Positions 26,122 to 35,441 of a DNA stretch of 62,903 nucleotides are shown piece after piece. Each line of letters starts with the position of its first letter. The stretch's first letter is position 1. The notes under the pieces are model-generated. The model saw nothing but the letters and a program-made list of their open reading frames with translations. It made no database searches and was not told the DNA's origin. The position numbers and the translations under genes were made by a program. Source of the DNA: an uncultured Rhodospirillaceae bacterium (GTDB taxonomy: Bacteria; Pseudomonadota; Alphaproteobacteria; Reyranellales; Reyranellaceae); NCBI GenBank assembly GCA_945952105.1, contig CAMFGZ010000027.1:1-62903 (forward strand), read 5' to 3'.

Positions 26122-26904
26122 TTACTTGGCCCGCGGCGTCGCGGCGACTCCCGGCACGCGGTTGAGGACCGAATGTACGAGGCCGCCATCGACCAGCAGC
26201 GACTGCCCGGTGATGTAGCTCGCCTGCGGCCCCAGCAGGAAGGCGATGGCGTCGGCGATGTCGCCGGCCTTTGCGACCCGGCCGAGCGGCACCAGTCTGG
26301 CGCGGCCGCGCGCCAGCGCGGGCTTGCTGTAGATCGCGTCCGTCATCGAGGTATGGACGAAGCCGGGGCAGACGGCGTTGGCGCGGATGCCGTCGGGCGC
26401 CCATTCCTGTGCCATCATCTCGGTCAGCATGATCAGCGCCGCCTTGGTCGGGCTGTAGGCGCCGGTCGGCAGCTGCGGCACGACGCCGGCCATCGAGGCC
26501 AGCATCACGATGGCACCCCGGGAACGCTTGAGATGAGGATGCGCCGCCTTGGCCAGCAGCCAGTTGGCGCGCAGGTTGATGTCGAACACGCGGTTCCAGG
26601 TCGCGAGGTCGAGGTCGACCAGCTTCGACGGCGCGGTGATGCCGGCATTGCCGACCAGCGCGTCGATGCCGCCCATCGACTTGACGGCGGCGGCGATTAC
26701 TTTGGCGGGCTCCGTGGGCTTGGCCATGTCGGCCTTGAGCGTGCGCACCTTGCAGCCCGAAGTGCGCAGGTTGATCGCGAGCGCTTCCAACTCATCGAGA
26801 TAGGCGATATCGCAAAGCGTCATCGCCTCCGCCCCGTCCGCCGCCAGTTTCAAGGCGGTCGCGCGACCGATGCCACGGCTCGCGCCGGTGATGACGACCC
26901 GCAT
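26122..26904 (-). CDS. Short-chain dehydrogenase/reductase
   Basis: This 260-residue classical SDR has the cofactor motif TGASRGIG, DM at the end of beta-4, NAGI, catalytic Ser in MLASMAG and the Y-x3-K pair in AYSPTKAA. The C-terminal ITGQSLLVDGG is typical. A clear GGAGGAAA precedes the ATG. It oxidises or reduces an alcohol or ketone with NAD(P). An Asp in LCDIAYLD at the end of beta-2 suggests NAD preference. It lies in the amide-catabolic operon, 14 bases after the amidase gene. Confidence 0.92.
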   Translation of the reverse strand: MRVVITGASRGIGRATALKLAADGAEAMTLCDIAYLDELEALAINLRTSGCKVRTLKADMAKPTEPAKVIAAAVKSMGGIDALVGNAGITAPSKLVDLDLATWNRVFDINLRANWLLAKAAHPHLKRSRGAIVMLASMAGVVPQLPTGAYSPTKAALIMLTEMMAQEWAPDGIRANAVCPGFVHTSMTDAIYSKPALARGRARLVPLGRVAKAGDIADAIAFLLGPQASYITGQSLLVDGGLVHSVLNRVPGVAATPRAK

Positions 26905-26918
26905 TTGTTTCCTCCCTC

Positions 26919-28370
26919 TTATGGAGAGGATGGTGGCACGGTTCCCGGCTTGGGGTCGATGGGGAGGAGTCGATCGAATCCGGCCATTTTCTCGTAAAGG
27001 GCAGCCGCCTGCAGCAGCGCCGCCTCGCCCCGCGGCTTGCCGACGAGTTGCAGGCCCACGGGCCGGCCGAAACTGTCGAAGCCGCAGGGGACGGCGATCG
27101 CCGGGCTGCCGGTCACGGTGATCGCCGAGTTCAGCGTCGAACCTGACATGTAGTTTTCGAGCTTCTTGCCGGCGATGGTGGCCGGCGCGCGCAGGTTGAC
27201 GTCGAAGGCCGCCGTCGGCGCGCCGGGCGTCACCAGCAGGTCGTAGGTCTGGAAGAAGGTGAGCATCCGGCGATACAGCGCCGCGCGTTCGCGCTCGGCC
27301 CAGGCGAGCTGGCTGGTCGTCTGCTTCATGCCAAGCTCGGTGTTCCAGATGATGTCGGGCTTGAACTTGTCGCGGTGCTGCTGGATCTGCAGCTCGCGAT
27401 CGACGAGGAATTGCTGGCTGCGGAAAGCCATGAACACTTCGTCGACCGGCCCGAAATCGGGCGAGACTTCCTCGACGATGCAGCCCAGCTCCTCGAAGCG
27501 CCGCGCCATCCTCGTACAGATCTCGCGAATCTCGCGGTCGACCTCGAAGCGGCCACCGAAATCGATGGTGAAGGCGACGCGCTTCGGCAGGACGGGATGG
27601 GCGACCGCGTCGCTGAACGACACGGACGGCGCGTCAAAGGTCATGGCGTCGTGCGGACAGAAGCCCGACATCGTGTCGAGGAACAGCGCCAGGTCGGCGA
27701 CATTGCGCGCCATCGGTCCCTGCACCGACTGCGGCGAGTAGAGATTGTTCGAGGTGCCGCGCGTCACCCGGCCCGCCGACGGCCGCAGGCCCACGGTCGA
27801 GCAGTAGGTGCCGGGCCGCCGCAGCGAGCCGCCATGGTCGGAGCCGTGCGCCAGCCAGACCTCGCCGGTCGCCACCGAGACGGAGCCGCCACCGGTCGAG
27901 CCACCACAGGTCAGCGAGGTGTTCCAGGGATTACGCGTGCGGCCGAAGACTTCGTTGAAGGTGCTGCCGCCCGCGCCGAACTCCGGCGTGTTCGACTTGC
28001 CCATGACGATGCCGCCCTTGCGCTCGATACGCTCGACCAGCGGGTTCGACTTCTCCGGCACGTGATTGGCGAAGATCGGCGAGCCGTAGGTGGTGCGCAC
28101 GCCCGCGACGTCGGTCAGGTCCTTGATCGAGACCGGCAGGCCCGCCAGCCAGCCCGCCTCGCCTTCGGCCTCATTGGCCTTGCCTGCCATGACCCGCTTG
28201 GCGTGATCGCGGGCGCGATCGAGGCAGAGCGTCGGCATGGCATTCACGGCGGGTTCGACCTCTTCCATGCGTTTGGCCGACGCCTCGACCAGATCGAGCG
28301 GCGTGATCTCCTTCTTTTTGAGACGCGAAACAGCTTCGACCGCGGTGAGACGCCAAAGTTCGTTGCTCAT
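26919..28370 (-). CDS. Amidase signature family enzyme
   Basis: This 483-residue enzyme has a Ser-cisSer-Lys triad: Lys in LPVSIKDLTDVAG, the cis-Ser in CGGSTGGGS and the nucleophile Ser in GSDHGGSLRRP. C-terminal PAIAVPCGFDSFGRPVGLQLVG is typical of the GatA/amidase family. No signal peptide is seen, so it is probably cytoplasmic. It hydrolyses an amide to acid plus ammonia; specificity cannot be read. It is the first gene of a four-gene operon and is divergent from a class III CoA transferase, which could activate the released acid. Confidence 0.93.
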   Translation of the reverse strand: MSNELWRLTAVEAVSRLKKKEITPLDLVEASAKRMEEVEPAVNAMPTLCLDRARDHAKRVMAGKANEAEGEAGWLAGLPVSIKDLTDVAGVRTTYGSPIFANHVPEKSNPLVERIERKGGIVMGKSNTPEFGAGGSTFNEVFGRTRNPWNTSLTCGGSTGGGSVSVATGEVWLAHGSDHGGSLRRPGTYCSTVGLRPSAGRVTRGTSNNLYSPQSVQGPMARNVADLALFLDTMSGFCPHDAMTFDAPSVSFSDAVAHPVLPKRVAFTIDFGGRFEVDREIREICTRMARRFEELGCIVEEVSPDFGPVDEVFMAFRSQQFLVDRELQIQQHRDKFKPDIIWNTELGMKQTTSQLAWAERERAALYRRMLTFFQTYDLLVTPGAPTAAFDVNLRAPATIAGKKLENYMSGSTLNSAITVTGSPAIAVPCGFDSFGRPVGLQLVGKPRGEAALLQAAALYEKMAGFDRLLPIDPKPGTVPPSSP

Positions 28371-28435
28371 GTATTGCCTCCAGCAGCTAGTGTGCCAGCC
28401 TTCGCCGGCTCCTGTCTGCCCTGAGGAAACATTCA

Positions 28436-29650
28436 ATGACAATGACCGAAACACGACCTGCCGGACCGCTCGAAGGCCTGCGCATCGTCGACATCTCGAC
28501 CGTCGTGGCCGGTCCCTTCGCGGCGGGCCTGCTGGGCGACTACGGCGCGGAGATCGTGAAGGTCGAGATGCCGGGCGTGGGCGATTCGCTGCGTGCGCTG
28601 GCGCCGCACAAGGACGGTGTGCCGCTGTGGTGGAAGGTCACCAACCGCAACAAGAAGGGTGTCACCCTCGACCTGCGCCTGCCCGAAGGCCGCGAGCTGT
28701 TCGCGAAGCTGGTGGCCGACGCCGACGTGCTGGTCGAGAATTTCCGGCCGGGCACGCTCGACGGCTGGGGCATCACGCGGACCTGGCTGCAGGGCCTCAA
28801 CCCGCGCCTGACGATCCTGCGCGTGACCGGCTTCGGCCAGGATGGGCCCTATGCCGGGCGGCCGGGCTTCGCCCGCATCTTCGAGGCGATGAGCGGCTTC
28901 ACGCAGATCTGCGGCGAGGAGGACGGACGGCCGCTGCATCTCGGCTATCCGATCTCCGACGCCGTCGCAGGCCTGTTCGGCGCGCTGGGCATCCTCGCCG
29001 CCCTGCACGATCTCGCGCGCAACCCGGAGCGGCGTGGCCAGGAGATCGACTGCTCGGCGACCGAGGCGATGATGCGCACGCTCGAGTTCCTCGCGATCGA
29101 ATACGACCAGCTCGGCGCCGTGCGCACGCGGTCGGGCAACCGCAGCCAGTACGCCGCGCCCGGCAACGTCTACCGCACGGCCGACGACAAGTGGGCCTCG
29201 ATCGCGGCCTCGACGCAGAGCATCTTCGTGCGGCTCTGCGCGGCGCTCGACCTGAAGCACCTGCTGGAGGATCCGCGCTTCGCGCTCAATCCGGCGCGGG
29301 TGAAGAATTATCTGGAACTCGACGAGATCGTCGGCGCTGCCATCGGCAAGCTGACCCTGGCCGAGTTGCGCGAGACCTTCACGCGCCACGAGGTCGGCTT
29401 CTCGCCGATCTACGACATCGCCGACGTCTTCGCCGATCCGCAGGTTGCGGCGCGCAACGCGATCGTCAGCGTCCCCGACGGCGAGCTGGGCACGGTGCGC
29501 ATGCAGGGCGTGGTGCCGCGCTTCTCGGAGACGCCCGGCGCCGTACGCCACGCCGGCCCGTCGATCGGCCAGCACAATGACGAGGTCTATGGCGGCCTGG
29601 GCCTCACCCAAGCGCAAATCGCGGCGCTCAAAAGCCGCAAGGTGATCTAA
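28436..29650 (+). CDS. Class III CoA transferase (CaiB/BaiF family)
   Basis: This 404-residue protein has GLRIVDISTVVAGPFAAGLL and GAEIVKVEMP at the N-terminus, VENFRPGTLDGWG, and the catalytic Asp in YPISDAVAGLFGALGI. It moves CoA between a donor acyl-CoA and a carboxylic acid. GAGGAAAC lies upstream of the ATG. Its stop overlaps by four bases with the stop of the convergent MFS gene. Divergent pairing with the amidase operon suggests activation of the acid formed there; that is inference. Confidence 0.93.
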   Translation: MTMTETRPAGPLEGLRIVDISTVVAGPFAAGLLGDYGAEIVKVEMPGVGDSLRALAPHKDGVPLWWKVTNRNKKGVTLDLRLPEGRELFAKLVADADVLVENFRPGTLDGWGITRTWLQGLNPRLTILRVTGFGQDGPYAGRPGFARIFEAMSGFTQICGEEDGRPLHLGYPISDAVAGLFGALGILAALHDLARNPERRGQEIDCSATEAMMRTLEFLAIEYDQLGAVRTRSGNRSQYAAPGNVYRTADDKWASIAASTQSIFVRLCAALDLKHLLEDPRFALNPARVKNYLELDEIVGAAIGKLTLAELRETFTRHEVGFSPIYDIADVFADPQVAARNAIVSVPDGELGTVRMQGVVPRFSETPGAVRHAGPSIGQHNDEVYGGLGLTQAQIAALKSRKVI

Positions 29651-30867
29651 GCCAACCCGACGATGTGTCGCCGGCGCTGGGCCATATAGAGGATGCCCAG
29701 CAGCATCAGGTTGAGCAGGTTGAACACCAGCGCAGACTGGAACGCGGATGAATAGGAGAGCGTGGCATCGAAGATGAAGCCGCCCAGCCAGCCGCCGGCG
29801 GCCATGCCCGCCATCGCAAACAGCATCACCACGCCCAGGCGCCATCCCGCGATCGTCGGGCCGTAGAGGAAGCGCAGGTTGAGCGCATAGCCCTGCACGA
29901 TGGCGATGAACGGGATGCCGTGCAGCAGCGACAGCGCGTAGATGCCGTTGATGTCGCGGACATGGAGGAAGCCGACCAGCGAACCGATCTGGATCAGCGA
30001 GCAGAGCAGACTGACGGGCAGCGGGCCGATGCGCTGGGCGAGGCGCGCCATGACGAAGGTGGCGACGATTGCCGAGAGCAGCACCAGCGACACTGCCTCG
30101 GTGCCGCGAGCCGCGGGATAGCCGAGGTCACCGCAGAAGGCGACCATGTGCACGAACGGGATCGCCATGGCCGCACAACAGCAGAAGCCGGCCGCCGACA
30201 GCAGCACCATGATCGTCGAGGACGGCAGCGGCAGGTGCACCTTCTCCTCGCGCCGACGGCCGCCCGGCCCGCGCAGGGTCGGCGCCGCCCGGACATAGAG
30301 CGCGCCCAGCAGCAGCAGCACGCCCGATACGAGGCCGTAGACGAGCAGCGTGTCGCGCCAGCCGATCTCGGGCAGCAGCAGGCGATAGACCTGCGGCCAG
30401 ACCGAGCCGGCGACCGCGGGTCCGATGGAGATCAGCGCGACGGCCATGTTGCGACGCTTCTCGAACCAGCCCTGTACGTTGTTCATCGCCGGCGTGAAGG
30501 TGCCGGCATTGCCGAAGAAGCCCAGCAGCATCGCGTAGCCGGCGTAGAGCGCGATCTCGCCGCCGCGCGAGGCGACCCAGCCACCGAGTGCGATCGAGAG
30601 TCCGGCGATCAGCAGCGGCACCCGCGGGCTGGTGCGATCGGCCAGCCAGCCCATGAAGACGCCGCCCACGCCCATGCCGAAGAAGCCCACCATGTAGGCG
30701 AAGGACGGCACGGCGCGCTGGTCACCGAAGTCGGCCGCCATCTCCTTGAGGCCGACCATCGGCAGGTAGATGCCGCCGCCGCCCAACGCCACGCAGGCCA
30801 TCGAGACCAGCGCCAGCCGCCAGGCGTAGGCGCTGTCGATGCCCCTTCCCGGGCGGACGTCGCTCAC
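29647..30867 (-). CDS. Major facilitator superfamily transporter
   Basis: This 406-residue protein has about twelve membrane helices. The MFS motif between TM2 and TM3 is GWLADRTSPRVPLL. The cytoplasmic loop at about residues 195-215 is rich in Arg/Lys. The start GTG overlaps the sulfatase stop (GTGA), so the two are co-translated. It may import or export an organosulfate or its desulfated product. The NNVQGWFEKRRNMAVALIS segment fits organic-anion symporters of the oxalate/monocarboxylate type. Confidence 0.88.
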   Translation of the reverse strand: MSDVRPGRGIDSAYAWRLALVSMACVALGGGGIYLPMVGLKEMAADFGDQRAVPSFAYMVGFFGMGVGGVFMGWLADRTSPRVPLLIAGLSIALGGWVASRGGEIALYAGYAMLLGFFGNAGTFTPAMNNVQGWFEKRRNMAVALISIGPAVAGSVWPQVYRLLLPEIGWRDTLLVYGLVSGVLLLLGALYVRAAPTLRGPGGRRREEKVHLPLPSSTIMVLLSAAGFCCCAAMAIPFVHMVAFCGDLGYPAARGTEAVSLVLLSAIVATFVMARLAQRIGPLPVSLLCSLIQIGSLVGFLHVRDINGIYALSLLHGIPFIAIVQGYALNLRFLYGPTIAGWRLGVVMLFAMAGMAAGGWLGGFIFDATLSYSSAFQSALVFNLLNLMLLGILYMAQRRRHIVGLA

Positions 30868-33104
30868 TCGCGCGCCAGCGCCGCCGCAGCCGCCTTTTCG
30901 GCGTCGAGCACCTGGTCATCGTCCATGAGGACGGTGACCTTGCGCAGCTTGCCAGTGAAGGCAAAGGGCGCCTCGTAGTGAGAGACCGGGCTCGACCGGT
31001 CGCGGCCGATGTCGAGGCCCGACCAGGAGATGAAGCTCACGAAGCCGTTCTGGGTGTCGAAGCTGCCCGCGGGCTCGCCGTCGATCAGCAGGGTCGCCTG
31101 GTTGCGGCCCTGGTTGCGGCGCATGCGGACACCGAGCTTGCGGTTGCCCGCCGGCACCGGACGGTCGGAAACGATCAGGTGATGCTCGCCGCCGATGTTC
31201 ATGTCGTAGGCGAGCTTGCCGTCCTTCATGTAGAGCGAGTAGCCGGTCGTCATGTCGCCATGGGCGATCAGCACGCCCTCGGTCATCGGCCCGTCGACAT
31301 GGACGTCGGCCTCGATCGTGTAGGTGCGGTTGCGCACGTCGGGCGCGACGTCGGTCGGCACATGGCCCATGCCGGCGTGGAAGACGAAGCGGTTGCGCGG
31401 CCCGTGGAAGCGCTTGGCATTGTCGGCGAAGCGCGGCGCGAAGCGGTCGTCGAGCGGCAGCACCTTGCTCGCCTCGGCCTGGCGCCACCATTCGTCGATC
31501 ATCGCCTTCAGGCGCTCCGGCTCCTTCTCGGCGAGATCGTTGGTTTCGTTGAAGTCCTGGTCGAGGTGGTAGAGTTCCCACTTGTCGTTGGCGAAGTCGG
31601 CGCCCGGCGGATGGAACGAGACCGCCTTCCAGCCGTCCTGCACCAGGCCGCGATGGCCGAACATCTCGAAATACTGCGCCTTGGCTTTCGACCTGGCCTT
31701 CTTGTTCTTGAGGCTCTTGGCAAAGCTGGTGCCTTCGAGAGGCATCTGCTTCACGCCGTTGATCACCTTGGGCGACTTCACGCCGACAACGTCCAGCAGC
31801 GTCGGCACGAGGTCGCTGGCATGGCAGAACTGGTGGCGCAGTTCGCCGCGCGCGGTGATGCCCTTGTCCCAGGCCATCACCAGCGGATCGCGGATGCCGC
31901 CGCCATGGGTGTTCTGCTTGTAGCGGCGCAGCGGCGTGTTGGCCGCCATCGCCCAGCCCCACGGGAAGTTGGAATGCGTGTCGGGCCCGCCGATATCCTC
32001 GATGCGCGAGATCTTCTCCTCGAGCGATTCGCGGCGGAGATTGTAGGGACCCATGGCGTTGATCATGCCGAACGGGCCGCCTTCCTGGCTGGCGCCGTTG
32101 TCGGACATGACGATGACCAGCGTATCGTCGAGCTGGCCGGCGCTTTCGAGGAAGGCCATCAAGCGGCCGATATGCTGGTCGGCGTGATCGAGCATGGCGG
32201 CGTAGGCCGACTGCAGCCGCGTGAACATGCGCCGCTCGGGCTCGGCCACCTCGGCCCAGGGGCGCACCGAATCGTTGCGCGGCGGCAGGGTCGTCCCCTT
32301 CGGCACGATGCCCATCTCGATCTGACGCGCGAGGCGCTTCTCACGCTCGGCGTCCCAGCCTTCGGCGAAGACCGCATCGTATTTGGAGATCAGGTTGAAC
32401 GGCGCCTGGTGCGGCGCATGGCAGGCGCCGAAGGCCAGCCAAGTGAGCCACGGTGTCTCGGCATTGTCGGCAACGTGATCGGCGATGTAGCGGATCGACT
32501 GGTCGACGAGATCGGCCGTGAGATGATAGCCGGTGGCGAAGGTGCCCGGCGGATCGACCGGCGTGTTGTCGCGCACCAGCTCGGGCGCGTACTGGTCGGT
32601 CTCGGCGTCCATGAAGCCGTAATAGCGGTCGAAGCCGCGGCCCAGCGGCCAGCCGTCGAACGGCCCGGTGGCGCCCGATTCGGTGAGCGGCGTCACGTGC
32701 CACTTGCCCAGCATGTAGTTGCGATAGCCGTGCGGGCGCAGCATCTCGGCGATGGTGCCGGCCTCGTGGCTGATCTTGCCGCGATAGCCGGGATAGCCGG
32801 AATCGAAATTGGCGAGGCAGCCGACGCCGACCGAATGATGGTTGCGGCCGGTCAGGAGTGCCGCGCGCGTGGTCGAGCACATGGCGGTCGTGTGGAAGCC
32901 GGTGTAGCGCAGGCCGCGCCCGGCGATCGCGTCGATGGAAGGCGTGTGGATCGGCGAGCCGTAGCAGCCGAAGTCGGAGAAGCCGACATCGTCGAACAGG
33001 ATGACGAGGATGTTGGGCGCGCCTTTCGGGCGCTTCGGCGTCTCGGGCCAGTAGGGCTGTGAATCCTGGACCGTCTTGCCGATCCTGCCGCCGTGTTCGG
33101 TCAT
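30864..33104 (-). CDS. Arylsulfatase-type sulfatase with C-terminal LamG-like domain
   Basis: This 746-residue protein has an alkaline-phosphatase-fold sulfatase domain at about residues 30-530, with metal residues in LFDDVGFSDFGCYG, the active-site cysteine in AMCSTTRAALLTGRNHH, GKWHV, and VMSDNGASQEGG. The C-terminal 200 residues look like a beta-rich concanavalin/LamG-type domain seen in large bacterial arylsulfatases. No signal peptide is apparent. The formylglycine site reads C-S-T-T-R, with Thr where the consensus has Pro. The start ATG has GAGGG upstream. It forms an operon with the downstream MFS gene and diverges from an alpha/beta hydrolase gene. Confidence 0.92.
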   Translation of the reverse strand: MTEHGGRIGKTVQDSQPYWPETPKRPKGAPNILVILFDDVGFSDFGCYGSPIHTPSIDAIAGRGLRYTGFHTTAMCSTTRAALLTGRNHHSVGVGCLANFDSGYPGYRGKISHEAGTIAEMLRPHGYRNYMLGKWHVTPLTESGATGPFDGWPLGRGFDRYYGFMDAETDQYAPELVRDNTPVDPPGTFATGYHLTADLVDQSIRYIADHVADNAETPWLTWLAFGACHAPHQAPFNLISKYDAVFAEGWDAEREKRLARQIEMGIVPKGTTLPPRNDSVRPWAEVAEPERRMFTRLQSAYAAMLDHADQHIGRLMAFLESAGQLDDTLVIVMSDNGASQEGGPFGMINAMGPYNLRRESLEEKISRIEDIGGPDTHSNFPWGWAMAANTPLRRYKQNTHGGGIRDPLVMAWDKGITARGELRHQFCHASDLVPTLLDVVGVKSPKVINGVKQMPLEGTSFAKSLKNKKARSKAKAQYFEMFGHRGLVQDGWKAVSFHPPGADFANDKWELYHLDQDFNETNDLAEKEPERLKAMIDEWWRQAEASKVLPLDDRFAPRFADNAKRFHGPRNRFVFHAGMGHVPTDVAPDVRNRTYTIEADVHVDGPMTEGVLIAHGDMTTGYSLYMKDGKLAYDMNIGGEHHLIVSDRPVPAGNRKLGVRMRRNQGRNQATLLIDGEPAGSFDTQNGFVSFISWSGLDIGRDRSSPVSHYEAPFAFTGKLRKVTVLMDDDQVLDAEKAAAAALARE

Positions 33105-33191
33105 GCGTTCCCTCTTCGTTGACGCCGTTGTCCGACACTTGACGGTCGCGATCAACCTTGTCGCAATTCATGCCGCTTGTTAGGGAAAGTC

Positions 33192-33956
33192 ATGGCTCAT
33201 TTCACGTCCGACGGCCTCGACCTCGCCTATGATGAGTTCGGTCCCGCCGATGACCGCAAGGCGATCGTGCTGGTGCACGGCTTCTCCGCGAATCGCACCG
33301 AAAACTGGAAGCGCATGGGCTGGTACGATGCCATCGCCGCCAAGGGATTTCGCGGTTTCGCGCTCGACAATCGCGGCCATGGCGAGAGCGCCAAGCCGCA
33401 CGATCCCGCCAAATATGACCGCGAGGCGATGGCCCGCGATGTATTTGCATTGATGGACCATGCCGGCGTCGAGCGCGCGCATGTGCTGGGCTTCTCGATG
33501 GGCGCGCACATCGCGCTGACGGCGGCACTGGTCGATCCCGGCCGCATCGATCATCTGGTGGTGGCCGGCGTCGGCGCCAGGATGTTCGACCCGCCGCGCG
33601 CGGAAGGTGCCATGGCCGAGGCCATGGAAGCCGCCAGCCCCGACGAGATCAGCGACCCGATGCTCAAAAGCTTCCGGCACTTCGCCGACGAACAGAAGGA
33701 AGACCGGCTGGCGCTGGCCGCCTGCTCGCGCGGCGCGCGCATCCCGCTCACGCGCGAGTCGCTGATGGCGATCCGCCGCCCGACCGCCGTGGTCGCCGGC
33801 GCCCGCGACCAGCTCGCCGGCCCGCCACAGGGACTGGCCGACGCCATTCCCGGCGCCAAGGCCGTGACCCTGCCGGGCTGCGATCACTTCTCCTGCATCG
33901 GCCACCCGATGTTCAAGGCGACCGTGTTCGACTTCTTCGACGGCTGGCTCGAGTAG
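33192..33956 (+). CDS. Alpha/beta hydrolase
   Basis: This 254-residue hydrolase has an oxyanion-hole HGFSANRTENW, nucleophile elbow GFSMGAH, acid in VVAGARDQLAGPP and base in GCDHFSCIGHP. The proline-poor lid at about residues 130-180 is Ala/Glu-rich. AGGGAAA lies before the ATG at 33192. It is the first of six closely packed plus-strand genes that end with a nitroreductase. It probably hydrolyses an ester or lactone; specificity is unknown. Confidence 0.9.
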   Translation: MAHFTSDGLDLAYDEFGPADDRKAIVLVHGFSANRTENWKRMGWYDAIAAKGFRGFALDNRGHGESAKPHDPAKYDREAMARDVFALMDHAGVERAHVLGFSMGAHIALTAALVDPGRIDHLVVAGVGARMFDPPRAEGAMAEAMEAASPDEISDPMLKSFRHFADEQKEDRLALAACSRGARIPLTRESLMAIRRPTAVVAGARDQLAGPPQGLADAIPGAKAVTLPGCDHFSCIGHPMFKATVFDFFDGWLE

Positions 33957-33961
33957 CCGTC

Positions 33962-34681
33962 GTGGCGCGCGTCTCCTTCAAGTCGATCCAGGCGCGCGCC
34001 GCCAAGCGCAAGGGCGGCGAGAAGGTGCTGGCGAGCTTGATGCCGAAAAAGCGCGACAACAAGGCCCTGGCGAAGCTGACGGACGATCGCGTGCTGGCCG
34101 AGATGGCGCGCCGCGTCTTCTGCGCCGGCTTCGTGTGGAGCGTCATCGACAAGAAGTGGCCGGGCTTCGAGGAAGCCTTTCTAGGCTTCAACCCCAAGCG
34201 GCTCCTGTTCCAGCCGGCCGAGTTCTGGGAGAAGCTGACCCAGGACACGCGCATCGTGCGCAACCCGACCAGCATCAGGTCGGTGCGCGACAATGCGAAG
34301 TTCGTCACCGACATCGCCGCCGAGCATGGCAGCTTCGGCAAGTTCCTGGCCGCCTGGCCCGCCGACGATCAGATGGGCCTGCTCGAAGTCTTCGCCAAGC
34401 GCGGCTCCCGCCTCGGCGGTTTCTCGGGCCAGTACCTGCTGCGTTTCCTCGGACGCGACTCGTTCATCCTGACCGCCGACCTGATGATGTGCTTGCGCGA
34501 TGCCGGCGTGCCGATCAGCGAGAAGGGCACCTCCAGGAAGGACCAGAAGCTCGCCCAGGCGCAGATCAATGAATGGGCGAAAGAGAGCGGCCTGCCCCTC
34601 ACCCACATCTCGCGCATCTGCTCGATGTCGATCGGCGAGAATCACGATGCCGCGCGCCTCGCGGAAAACATGCGGACGTGA
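33962..34681 (+). CDS. DNA-3-methyladenine glycosylase I-like protein
   Basis: This 239-residue protein of the HhH-GPD glycosylase group resembles Tag. It has MARRVFCAGFVWSVIDKKWPGFEEAF, a segment equivalent to the Tag base-binding pocket, then NAKFVTDIAAEHGSFGKF. The zinc-binding Cys/His pairs of classical Tag termini are not visible, so it is a divergent member, and a DNA repair role is likely rather than certain. The start is a GTG five bases after the hydrolase stop. A repair enzyme inside a catabolic-looking operon is unexpected. Confidence 0.75.
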   Translation: MARVSFKSIQARAAKRKGGEKVLASLMPKKRDNKALAKLTDDRVLAEMARRVFCAGFVWSVIDKKWPGFEEAFLGFNPKRLLFQPAEFWEKLTQDTRIVRNPTSIRSVRDNAKFVTDIAAEHGSFGKFLAAWPADDQMGLLEVFAKRGSRLGGFSGQYLLRFLGRDSFILTADLMMCLRDAGVPISEKGTSRKDQKLAQAQINEWAKESGLPLTHISRICSMSIGENHDAARLAENMRT

Positions 34682-34683
34682 CC

Positions 34684-35430
34684 ATGACCAACATCCTGCT
34701 GATCAATCCCAACACGACGAAGTCCATCACCGATCTCGTGCTGAAGACCGCCAGGACCTTCGCCTCGAAAGGCACGCGCCTGCGCGCCCTCACCGGCGCG
34801 TTCGGCCCGCGCTACATCGCCTCGCGCGCGGCCTACGCAATCGCGAGCCACGCCGCGCTGGATGCCTATGCCAACGATCGCGGCCCGAAGGATGTCGTGG
34901 TCCTCGCCTGCTTCGGCGATCCCGGCCTCGCGGCCCTGAAGGAGGTCAGTCCGGTTCCGGTCGTGGGCATGGCTGATGCGTCGATCCTGCAAGCCTGCGC
35001 CATCGGAAACCGCTTCTCCATCGTCACCGGTGGCGAGCGCTGGAAGTCGATGCTCGAGGAGTTCGTCGCGAGCCACGGCCTCACCTCGCGACTGGCCTCG
35101 GTGCGCACGGTCGCGCCGACCGGCGCGGACATCGCACGTAACCCCAAGGCCGCCATGGAATTGCTGGCAAAAGGCTGCAGCGCCTGCGTCAAGGAGGACG
35201 GCGCCGACGTCGTGATCCTGGGCGGCGCGGGCCTGGCCGGTCTTGCAGCAAAGCTGAAGCACATGGTCGACGCGCCGCTTCTCGACGGCGTCGCCTGCGC
35301 CATCTCGATGGCCGAAGGACTCGCGCTTCAGAACCCGGCGAAAGCCACCAATGGTGCACTTGCGAAGCCGGGCGCCGTCGACAGCATCAAACTCTCCAAA
35401 GGTCTTTCGAAGCTCCTACAATCGCCCTAG
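34684..35430 (+). CDS. Asp/Glu/hydantoin racemase family protein lacking the second cysteine
   Basis: This 248-residue protein begins TNILLINPNTTKSITD, the family signature of hydantoin and allantoin racemases. The first catalytic cysteine is present at residue 76 (VVVLACFGDPG). The second site, expected as GCAG, reads LGGAGLAG with Gly at 181. The codon is GGC, one substitution from TGC. Without the second cysteine, two-base racemisation should fail, so it may bind ligand, act one-sidedly as a decarboxylase or isomerase, or be inactive. It lies two bases after the glycosylase gene and 11 before the FAH-family gene. Confidence 0.88.
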   Translation: MTNILLINPNTTKSITDLVLKTARTFASKGTRLRALTGAFGPRYIASRAAYAIASHAALDAYANDRGPKDVVVLACFGDPGLAALKEVSPVPVVGMADASILQACAIGNRFSIVTGGERWKSMLEEFVASHGLTSRLASVRTVAPTGADIARNPKAAMELLAKGCSACVKEDGADVVILGGAGLAGLAAKLKHMVDAPLLDGVACAISMAEGLALQNPAKATNGALAKPGAVDSIKLSKGLSKLLQSP

Positions 35431-35441
35431 GGTCCGTCCCC

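Noticed and set aside
30978..33062. 694-codon open frame on the plus strand opposite the sulfatase gene
   Set aside because: It is an antisense shadow of the well-supported sulfatase; composition is abnormal (Val/Gly/His/Arg) and no domain is visible.
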